Assembly: GCA_937951955.1 (NCBI GenBank)
Contig: CALGAD010000047.1
Coordinates: 1 to 11,026, forward strand
Length of the DNA stretch: 11,026 nucleotides
From: an uncultured Bacillaceae bacterium
GTDB lineage: Bacteria; Bacillota; Bacilli; Bacillales; Caldibacillaceae
Direction: 5' to 3'
Shown here: positions 5,626 to 11,026 of the stretch, one piece after another
Numbering within the stretch: the first letter of the stretch is position 1
Layout of the letters: each line of letters begins with the position of its first letter
The notes under the pieces: generated by a model
The model's database searches: none
What the model was told of the DNA's origin: nothing
The model's input: only the letters and a program-made list of their open reading frames with translations
Translations under genes and position numbers: made by a program

Positions 5626-6001
5626 GGTAACACATTCGATCAATCTTTTCAAACAAACGATTTTACAGGAATAAATATACTGGGAAATTTCAAGAATACC
5701 TTCGGCCAGAAAAAGGAAGTTCTTGTAGATATTATAATTCGAATGGTATCAATAAGTACGGAGTTGGCATTAAGGAACATGTTGCTAACTGGACAAGCAC
5801 TAATCCATTCAAAATAATGCATACTTGTATACTCGAGATACGCTGTTTTAGACTTATATGAATTAAGCTTTTATATTCCCCGAAGTGGTAGTAAAGAGCT
5901 TTTCTGGGGGTTATGAATTTTATATTTCTTGTGTTCCATCCTTGCAAAAACGATGTTATAACTCTATTATTTTGCTTTTTCTAAAAAAGTGAAAAGTCAA
6001 A
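5626..6001. other. Intergenic region between AraC gene and the transporter promoter
   Basis: No gene is supported. A frame of 24 codons (ATG 5743 onward) has no ribosome binding site, and the minus-strand frame at 5732-5947 has no family resemblance. The only element I can point to is the TACTTGTATACT site, listed separately. There is no clear terminator after the AraC gene. Confidence 0.4.
5822..5833 (+). promoter_or_regulatory. Candidate GntR-type operator, copy 1
   Basis: TACTTGTATACT contains the GTATAC core and TTGTATAC half common in operators of FadR-subfamily GntR regulators. The same 12-mer occurs inverted before kdgA (8009-8020). Assignment to the GntR protein encoded at 3704 is inference; the site lies about 240 bases upstream of the likely transporter promoter. 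Confidence 0.45.
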
Positions 6002-6015
6002 TGTAAGCAGTTACA
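6002..6015 (+). promoter_or_regulatory. cre-like site 1 (CcpA)
   Basis: TGTAAGCAGTTACA fits the cre consensus TGWNANCGNTNWCA at all fixed positions except the central G. It is a nearly perfect palindrome, located upstream of the putative transporter promoter. Confidence 0.5.
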
Positions 6016-6037
6016 AAAAAGCAATATGAGTACAAAA

Positions 6038-6051
6038 ATTAAGCGTTTACA
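6038..6051 (+). promoter_or_regulatory. cre-like site 2 (CcpA)
   Basis: ATTAAGCGTTTACA matches the cre consensus in the centre and the 3' half (AAGCGTTTACA) but lacks the first TG. It ends 5 bases before the likely -35. Confidence 0.4.
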
Positions 6052-6056
6052 ACAAT

Positions 6057-6084
6057 TTGAGACAATGTTTTTTATAACTATGAA
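6057..6084 (+). promoter_or_regulatory. Putative promoter of the transporter gene
   Basis: TTGAGA (6057-6062) and TATGAA (6079-6084) are spaced by 16 bases, both imperfect. TATACT at 6099-6104 is another -10 candidate but lacks a -35. Transcription would begin near 6091 and give a leader of about 260 bases. Confidence 0.4.
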
Positions 6085-6116
6085 TGGTACCATACTACTA
6101 TACTAACAAAGGGAAG

Positions 6117-6130
6117 TGATAGCGCTTTGA
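6117..6130 (+). promoter_or_regulatory. cre-like site 3 (CcpA), best match
   Basis: TGATAGCGCTTTGA agrees with TGWNANCGNTNWCA except for one base (G for C near the end) and contains the AGCGCT core. Lying about 25 bases downstream of the inferred start, it is placed for CcpA roadblock repression of the uronate transporter when glucose is present. The start codon of a 21-codon frame overlaps it. Confidence 0.65.
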
Positions 6131-6192
6131 ATAAGATGAATTGCTGGGAAAAACTTTTACGAATGAAGGCATTGATAGGTAGAAACCGATGA
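6127..6192 (+). other. Short frame (21 codons) in the transporter leader: leader peptide or gene remnant
   Basis: TTG 6127 follows AAAGGGAAGTGAT, a usable ribosome binding site, by about 9 bases. The frame begins MNKMNCWEKLLRMKAL and stops at TGA 6190-6192, 160 bases before the transporter. It may be a leader peptide or the N-terminus of a deleted gene; I recognise no family. It is too short to call as a protein with confidence. Confidence 0.25.
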
Positions 6193-6351
6193 CATTTAGT
6201 ATTTGTTCTCTTAATCAAAGCTGTTTTTAGACTATCAAAGTTATTTTATTTTATAGCGTAAGACACAAATTGTTAGCTAGCTTGAAAGCGAAAATCAACG
6301 AGTCATTCACGGTATTTAAAAACAACAAACTAGTTTACAGGGAAAGGAAGA

Positions 6352-7806
6352 ATGGCAATGGCAAACCATGCAAAGAGTAGCGCAGTCGAACTGATAAAAA
6401 ATAGTTCCACATACTTTGATCACGCTAAACGGGATTTTTCGAAGCGGGATGTAATCGGTTACTTTTTTGGCGATTTCGGATGTAATATGAGTTTTAGTTT
6501 AATTTCGTCCTTTATGTTTATTTTCTTCACACAATTTGTTGGTATCAAGCTTGTCCATTATTCTTTAATAATTTTAGTTACAAAAATATTCGATGGCATC
6601 AATGATCCGATTGTCGGTTCGTTAATTGACCGCTATACTCCTGCAAAAGGAGATAAATTTAAACCGTGGATTAAATACGGAGGAATGATTTTAGCATTTG
6701 CAAGCGTGATCATGTTTATCGATAGCTCGGACTGGAATTATCCTTTAAAATTAGCAATTTGTATAGGGTCGTACATTATCTGGGATATTTGTTATACCGT
6801 TGTTAATGTTCCTTACGGTTCCTTATTATCGGTTATGACGGTTAAGGCGAAGGAAAGAACGGTTCTCTCAACGGCAAGAAGTTACGGTTATTTAATTGGT
6901 AATTCTTTAGTAGGTTTTATTGTTCCGATTTTTGTTTATCAAAATATTAAGGTAAACGGTGAAGTGCAAAATGTCTTTTTGGGTGAGAGAATCTTCTGGG
7001 TCGCTGTTGTACTAGGTTGTGTGGCAGTATTCTCGTTTATTTTCCTCCTTCGAAATGTGGAAGAGCGGGTTATGCATAAAGCAGAAAAAGGTCAAGCAAA
7101 GGAGAACTTTAGCTATCTGGAAGCGTTGAAAGGATTTATAAAAAATAAGGCGACTTTAACTTTAACATTGGCCGGTGTGGTACAAATGATATTTATTGCA
7201 TCATCGGTTCAACTAGGCACAATTACTTTCCAGCTTTATTTCAAAAACGGCGCATTATCATCTTTCTTAACTTTAACGCAAATCGTACCGTTGATTTTTG
7301 GAACAATTCTAGGGCCAGTCCTTATTGACAAAATTGGCAAAAAAGCAAGCGTTGCCATTCCAGCACTTGCAACGGCGCTCATCTATTTTGCTTTAGTATT
7401 TTTACCGATACAATCGCCATTTGTCTGGATTGCTTTACAAATTATTGCCGTAACGATTTCGTGTGTATCAAAAGTTGCTATTTGGGCAATGGTTTCTGAT
7501 GCGATCGACTATCAAGAATTGCAAACAGGGAAACGAAATGAAGGTTCGATCTATGCCACGTATTCCATGGCACGGAAAATCGGTCAAGGGATTGGCCAGG
7601 CCTTAATACCCGCTTCCATCGCTTTACTCATCCCAGGCTTGGACTTAGCGGAAGCAACGACATGGTTACCGGAGTACGCGAATTCGGTTAAGGCTTTATC
7701 CGTATTGTTCCCGGCAGTGGGCTGGTTCCTCATGTTCGTGTTCTTTAAATTATATCCGATTGGTAAAAAAGAAGAAATTGAACTGCAAAAGGCAATTGCT
7801 AGTTAA
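6352..7806 (+). CDS. GPH-family sugar:cation symporter, probable glucuronide/hexuronate transporter
   Basis: This 484-residue inner-membrane protein belongs to the glycoside-pentoside-hexuronide (MelB/UidB-like, MFS_2) family with about 12 membrane segments. The N-terminal 30 residues are hydrophilic. The family signature KIFDGINDPIVGSLIDRY is at residues 78-95, with D81 and D85 at the positions of the cation-site aspartates of MelB; GDKFKPWIKYG follows at 100-110. The second family mark, SDAIDYQELQTGKRNEGSIYA, is in the C-terminal half. It imports the sugar with H+ or Na+. Genetic context points to glucuronate, galacturonate or a glucuronide. ATG 6352 follows AAAGGAAG closely; ATG 6358 has better spacing and is an equally good start. 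The gene has its own terminator, so kdgA must use another promoter or read-through. cre-like sites upstream suggest carbon catabolite control. Confidence 0.92.
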   Translation: MAMANHAKSSAVELIKNSSTYFDHAKRDFSKRDVIGYFFGDFGCNMSFSLISSFMFIFFTQFVGIKLVHYSLIILVTKIFDGINDPIVGSLIDRYTPAKGDKFKPWIKYGGMILAFASVIMFIDSSDWNYPLKLAICIGSYIIWDICYTVVNVPYGSLLSVMTVKAKERTVLSTARSYGYLIGNSLVGFIVPIFVYQNIKVNGEVQNVFLGERIFWVAVVLGCVAVFSFIFLLRNVEERVMHKAEKGQAKENFSYLEALKGFIKNKATLTLTLAGVVQMIFIASSVQLGTITFQLYFKNGALSSFLTLTQIVPLIFGTILGPVLIDKIGKKASVAIPALATALIYFALVFLPIQSPFVWIALQIIAVTISCVSKVAIWAMVSDAIDYQELQTGKRNEGSIYATYSMARKIGQGIGQALIPASIALLIPGLDLAEATTWLPEYANSVKALSVLFPAVGWFLMFVFFKLYPIGKKEEIELQKAIAS

Positions 7807-7826
7807 CTATTAGATAATTTGCATAC

Positions 7827-7873
7827 AACCTGGTCATTCACAGTGAAACTGAATATGCCAGGTTATTCTTTTT
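7827..7873 (+). terminator. Terminator of the transporter gene
   Basis: AACCTGG (7827-7833) pairs with CCAGGTT near 7858-7864, an inner ATTCA/TGAAT pair extends the stem past a small internal loop, and a T-rich tail (ATTCTTTTT) follows. It is 20 bases after the stop codon. Confidence 0.8.
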
Positions 7874-8200
7874 CATTAAGTTACAAAGGATAGCTATGCT
7901 TGAATACAACTCGCAATTTCTTTGAAAAGTGAAGGAGAATAATGTTTACCCATTAAAATGGGTATCCTCGTGTAAAAAATTGCATTGAAAACCAAAACCA
8001 GATATTCTAGTATACAAGTATATTTTACTGGAAATTTATCCCGAAAATGAAAAATTTATCTATCACCCCTTCTGCTAGAGGATTTTTTGGCAAACGTGGT
8101 ACTGAGTTTGATGGATGAAATTATTAGCAATACAAATAAAAAAAATGGCTGTTCCAAAATTAATCGTAGACTTTAGTTAACACAATTTGAGGTGAAACCT
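7874..8200 (+). promoter_or_regulatory. Control region upstream of kdgA
   Basis: About 330 bases without a supported gene. It contains a perfect 8-bp inverted repeat TACCCATT-AA-AATGGGTA (7947-7964) and the candidate GntR operator (8009-8020). AAGGAG (7933-7938) precedes ATG 7942 closely, but that frame stops after four codons, possibly a gene remnant. Since a terminator separates the transporter from kdgA, a kdgA promoter is expected here, but I cannot pick a convincing -35/-10 pair. Confidence 0.45.
8009..8020 (-). promoter_or_regulatory. Candidate GntR-type operator, copy 2
   Basis: On the minus strand this reads TACTTGTATACT, identical over 12 bases to the site at 5822-5833 and carrying the TTGTATAC half seen in FadR-type GntR operators. 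It lies about 180 bases before kdgA. Two identical copies, each upstream of a uronate gene, argue against chance. Confidence 0.5.
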
Positions 8201-8845
8201 ATGTTAAGAAAGTTCGGGATTCTAAAGAAGATGCATGAAGGATATGCGGTTGCTGTTGTTCGCGGAAAAAACAAAGAAGATGCCATTCAAATTGCGACAC
8301 ATGCATTTCGAGGCGGTATTCGTTCTCAAGAAATTACGTTTACTACCCCTCAAGCTGAACAGGTAATTGCTGAACTGGCAGCTCAGGGCGACCCAGACAT
8401 GATCGTGGGTGCGGGAACGGTTTTAGATGCGACAACAGCTCGGGTAGCGATTATGAACGGTGCGCAATATGTTGTCAGCCCCCATTTTGATAAAGAAATC
8501 GCTTTAATGTGTAACCGTTATGCGATTCCTTATTTACCGGGGTGTGGCTCGGTAACTGAAATAATGGAAGCGATAACTTATGGGGTTGATGTCGTCAAAT
8601 TATTCCCGGGTAGCCAATTAGGGCCGTCTTTTATCAAAGATGTAAAAGGCCCCATCCCCTATGCGGAAATGATGCCGTCTGGTGGTGTTAGCATCGATAA
8701 TGTTGGAGACTGGATTGAAAAAGGTGCATTTGCCGTAGGAATGGGAAGCGCTTTAACAAAAGGCATTAAGAATGGAGATTATAGCTCTGTTGAACAAACA
8801 GCAAGGGAGTTCATGGAGCGGATCCAAGCTGTTCGGGGGAAATAA
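8201..8845 (+). CDS. kdgA: 2-dehydro-3-deoxy-phosphogluconate (KDPG/KHG) aldolase
   Basis: This 214-residue cytoplasmic class I aldolase splits KDPG into pyruvate and glyceraldehyde-3-phosphate, the last step of the hexuronate route. The TIM-barrel marks are all present: R21 in VVRGK, E44 in QEITFTT (proton-transfer base), VGAGTVLD (69-76), SPHFD (93-97), the Schiff-base lysine K133 in VVKLFPG, and PSGGV for phosphate binding. Length is normal. I start it at ATG 8201, with GAGGTG 6 bases upstream; the GTG at 8192 lies inside that ribosome binding site. The stop codon shares a base with the start of the old kdgK gene (TAATG), showing the two formed one operon. A candidate GntR operator lies upstream. 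The gene is intact, unlike the neighbouring kinase. Confidence 0.95.
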   Translation: MLRKFGILKKMHEGYAVAVVRGKNKEDAIQIATHAFRGGIRSQEITFTTPQAEQVIAELAAQGDPDMIVGAGTVLDATTARVAIMNGAQYVVSPHFDKEIALMCNRYAIPYLPGCGSVTEIMEAITYGVDVVKLFPGSQLGPSFIKDVKGPIPYAEMMPSGGVSIDNVGDWIEKGAFAVGMGSALTKGIKNGDYSSVEQTAREFMERIQAVRGK

Positions 8846-9549
8846 TGAAAAAGTCGCTACAATAGGAAAAATGATGCTTCGCCTATCTCCACCCTGTTTT
8901 TAAAACATCGAGCAAACGAATGCCTTTGATGCGATTTTTGCCACTGCCGACTGCTTCGTATAAGTGGCACCACCCCGGCGCTAACGATGAACTTTTTCAA
9001 ATTACTAAAATAGCGTTGCAGAAGGCGAAGGAAACAGGACTGACAATGAGTTGGAATTTGCATGATCGCAGCAGTTTATGGTTTTTTCCAGTCGCCCGTA
9101 AAAAGATGACGGATCTTATTGCATTTGTCGATGAGTGTATTGGTGTGGAGCCCTGGAACTTGTTGATGAGTCGGGAAACGATTTAAAAGATCAACTCCCC
9201 AAACGAGCGAGCCTGGATGATTATGAAGAGATTTTTCGTATTTTACAAAATCGCTACAACATTTCGTATCTCGCTATGACGCACCAGGAGACGATTTCCG
9301 TCCATCGCAACTGGTTAAGTGCCATGCTTTCCGAGGGTGAACGTTATTATCAATCATCTAGCATTGATGTGGAAATCGTAGGCCGTGTCGGTGCAGGAGA
9401 TGCATTTTCAGCCGGGATTATTTCCTCATTGATCAATCGTTATAATCTCCAGGGCGCGATTCAGGGTTGCAACGGGTTGTTTTGCTTTAAAGCATACTAT
9501 TGAAGGCGATCTCAATTTGCTAGAAAAATGCGTTAGCAAGTCTTTATGA
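8845..9549 (+). pseudogene. kdgK: 2-keto-3-deoxygluconate kinase (PfkB family), frameshifted and deleted
   Basis: This is the remains of the kinase that makes KDPG from KDG. After ATG 8845 one base is missing in the A run, so VATIGKMMLRLSPP is read from 8853 in another frame. A TAA replaces a sense codon at 8901-8903, followed by NIEQTNAFDAIFA. Then about 100 codons are lost around 8945-8960, including the start of the sugar-binding part. The middle (DELFQITKIALQKAKETG to ECIGVEP) is read in a third frame to about 9160. DESGNDLKD through ETISVHRN and GRVGAGDAFSAGII, with the PfkB catalytic motif GAGD, follows in a fourth, and ALKHTIEGDLNLL (from 9484) in a fifth to TGA 9549. About 705 bases remain of an expected 1,000 or so. 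The order of motifs leaves little doubt about identity; function is surely lost. Confidence 0.93.
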
Positions 9550-9616
9550 AAAATAAACAGATGCTTTCGATCAGTCGATAAAGAAAGGACAACAAGAAGA
9601 AGGAGGGTATTACATA

Positions 9617-11026
9617 ATGGAGCCATTTATCCACGATGATTTTATGCTGCAAAATCCTGCAGCCCGACGATTATATCACAATTATGCAAAACAAATGCCG
9701 ATTTATGACTACCACTGTCATCTACCGCCAAAGGATATTGCAGAAAATCGCCGTTACCAAAATATTACAGAATTATGGCTTGAAGGGGATCATTACAAAT
9801 GGAGAGCGATGCGGGCAAACGGGGTTCCCGAGGAATACATAACAGGTCAAGCGAGTGATAAAGAAAAATTTAAGGCATGGGCTGAAACTGTACCGAATAC
9901 GCTCGGCAATCCTTTATATCACTGGACCCACCTTGAACTAAAGCGGTATTTTGGTGTAAATGAATTGTTAAACGGTGATAACTGGGAGGAAATTTGGGAT
10001 CATTGCAATGAGCTGTTGCAGCAAGATGATTTTACTGCACAAGGGTTTATCAAACGTTCAAATGTAAAATTGATCGGCACGACAGATGATCCAACAGACG
10101 ATTTACATGATCACGATGTCATTCGTCAGCTCGAAGACTTCCCCGTAACCGTGGTTCCTTCATTTCGACCGGATAAAGGTTTGGAAGTAGCTAAAGAGAC
10201 TTTTCTTCCTTTTGTCAAGAAATTGGAAGAAGTAATCGGCAAGTCACTCGACACATACGAGCAGTTTCTCGAAGCATTGGAAGAAAGAATCGACTATTTC
10301 CATGAACGCGGCAGCCGAATCTCGGATCACGGTCTCGGCGAAATTCCATATGCCGAATTTACGAAGGAAGAAGTAAATTCGATTTTTCAAAAAGCGCTTA
10401 AAGGAGAGCAGGTAAGTGGAGAAGAGGATAAGAAGTTTAAAACGGCTACCCTGCTATTTCTCGCTCAATGTTATAAAAAGCGGGATTGGGTGATGCAGAT
10501 CCACTTCGGTGCTATACGTAACAATAACAGCAAACTGTTCGCCCTACTGGGGCCAGACAGTGGAATTGATTCGATCAATGATGCTGGTGAAGTAGCCGCA
10601 CCGTTAAATGGTCTCCTCGATACTTTTGAAAAACACGATGCGTTACCGAAAGTGATTTTATATCCATTAAACCCGAACTATTTTGAACTCGTTGCGAGCA
10701 CGATGCAAAATTTCCAGACGGAACCGGGAATTAAAGGAAAGCTCCAACTCGGTTCGGGCTGGTGGTTTAATGATACGAAAAAAGGTATGCTTCGCCAGAT
10801 GGAAGCCCTGGCCGAACAGGGATTATTCATGCATTTTGTAGGAATGTTAACTGATTCCCGGAGCTTTCTTTCCTACACTCGTCATGAATACTTCCGCCGT
10901 ATTCTTTGCAATTTAGTTGGTACGTGGGTGGAAGATGGAGAAGTTCCGGATGATGAAAAATTATTAAAAACATTGTTTTTGGCAAGTGAAAAATGCATCG
11001 AATGGCCATCAAAAATGTACACTTGC
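9617..11026 (+). CDS. uxaC: Uronate isomerase (glucuronate/galacturonate isomerase), 3' end at window edge
   Basis: The enzyme converts D-glucuronate to D-fructuronate and D-galacturonate to D-tagaturonate, the first step of cytoplasmic hexuronate breakdown. It is a metal-binding TIM barrel of the amidohydrolase superfamily. Family marks in order: FIHDDFMLQNP (4-14), the metal motif YHCHLPPKDIAENR with H33 and H35, GTTDDPTDDLHDH, QIHFGAIRNNN, GSGWWFNDTKKGM and FVGMLTDSRSFLSYTRHEYF. The ATG follows AAGGAGGG by about 9 bases. The frame is open for all 470 codons to the window edge, about the full family length, so only the stop and perhaps a few residues are missing. The last 18 or so residues (after KLLKTLF) do not look like the usual family C-terminus, so a late frameshift is possible. 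It sits 67 bases after the ruined kdgK, with no terminator between. Confidence 0.95.
   Translation, partial: MEPFIHDDFMLQNPAARRLYHNYAKQMPIYDYHCHLPPKDIAENRRYQNITELWLEGDHYKWRAMRANGVPEEYITGQASDKEKFKAWAETVPNTLGNPLYHWTHLELKRYFGVNELLNGDNWEEIWDHCNELLQQDDFTAQGFIKRSNVKLIGTTDDPTDDLHDHDVIRQLEDFPVTVVPSFRPDKGLEVAKETFLPFVKKLEEVIGKSLDTYEQFLEALEERIDYFHERGSRISDHGLGEIPYAEFTKEEVNSIFQKALKGEQVSGEEDKKFKTATLLFLAQCYKKRDWVMQIHFGAIRNNNSKLFALLGPDSGIDSINDAGEVAAPLNGLLDTFEKHDALPKVILYPLNPNYFELVASTMQNFQTEPGIKGKLQLGSGWWFNDTKKGMLRQMEALAEQGLFMHFVGMLTDSRSFLSYTRHEYFRRILCNLVGTWVEDGEVPDDEKLLKTLFLASEKCIEWPSKMYTC

Noticed and set aside
6283..6297. TGAAAGCGAAAATCA as a fourth cre site
   Set aside because: Only the left half fits; the right half is one base too long and lacks the T at the fixed position.
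8857..9063. Minus-strand open frame across the kdgK remnant
   Set aside because: Antisense shadow; the + strand shows ordered kdgK motifs across its frames.
9636..9842. 68-codon + strand frame inside the start of uxaC
   Set aside because: Out-of-frame shadow of the uronate isomerase gene, which is open from 9617 to the window edge.

Overview
The window looks like chromosomal DNA of a low-GC Gram-positive rod of the Bacillaceae. This rests on the 5S rRNA tail and its two tRNAs, Bacillus-like purine-rich ribosome binding sites, sigma-A-type promoters, candidate catabolite-responsive (cre) sites, a Bacillus-type LexA box and the gene families present. I cannot name the species.

Region 1 (1-293) is the end of an rRNA operon: the 3' half of a 5S rRNA, tRNA-Asn(GTT), tRNA-Thr(GGT) and a strong terminator. 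About 690 bp without a convincing gene follow.

Region 2 (about 896-2860) is a compact prophage-derived island. It holds a 49-codon ORF behind a LexA-type box, a convergent and overlapping phage-type XRE repressor gene, and a divergent control region with four copies of a GCAACT-AAA-AGTTGC-type inverted repeat. A 7-bp-overlapping holin and endolysin pair and a terminator close it. There is no integrase, replication or structural gene, so it reads as an isolated lysis module under repressor control. A plausible but untested circuit is: DNA damage frees the LexA-box promoter, the transcript or its small protein antagonises the XRE repressor, and holin plus amidase are then expressed.

Region 3 (2860-3600) has no intact gene. 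It contains an attenuator-like RNA element ending in a clear terminator (3135-3158), then what looks like decayed coding sequence.

Region 4 (3591-11026) is a hexuronate (glucuronate/galacturonate) utilisation locus, all on the + strand. In order it holds a GntR/FCD regulator, an AraC-type regulator, a GPH-family sugar:cation symporter, KDPG aldolase (kdgA), a wrecked 2-keto-3-deoxygluconate kinase (kdgK pseudogene) and uronate isomerase (uxaC), which runs to the window edge. The logic is uptake, isomerisation by UxaC, later steps (mannonate/altronate enzymes, not in the window), phosphorylation of KDG by KdgK, and cleavage by KdgA to pyruvate and glyceraldehyde-3-phosphate. Several cre-like sequences precede the transporter. 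A shared 12-mer, TACTTGTATACT, before the transporter and before kdgA is a candidate operator for the GntR regulator. The kinase has at least four frame changes, an in-frame stop and a deletion of roughly 100 codons, while its neighbours are intact, so the route needs another kinase or the locus is decaying.
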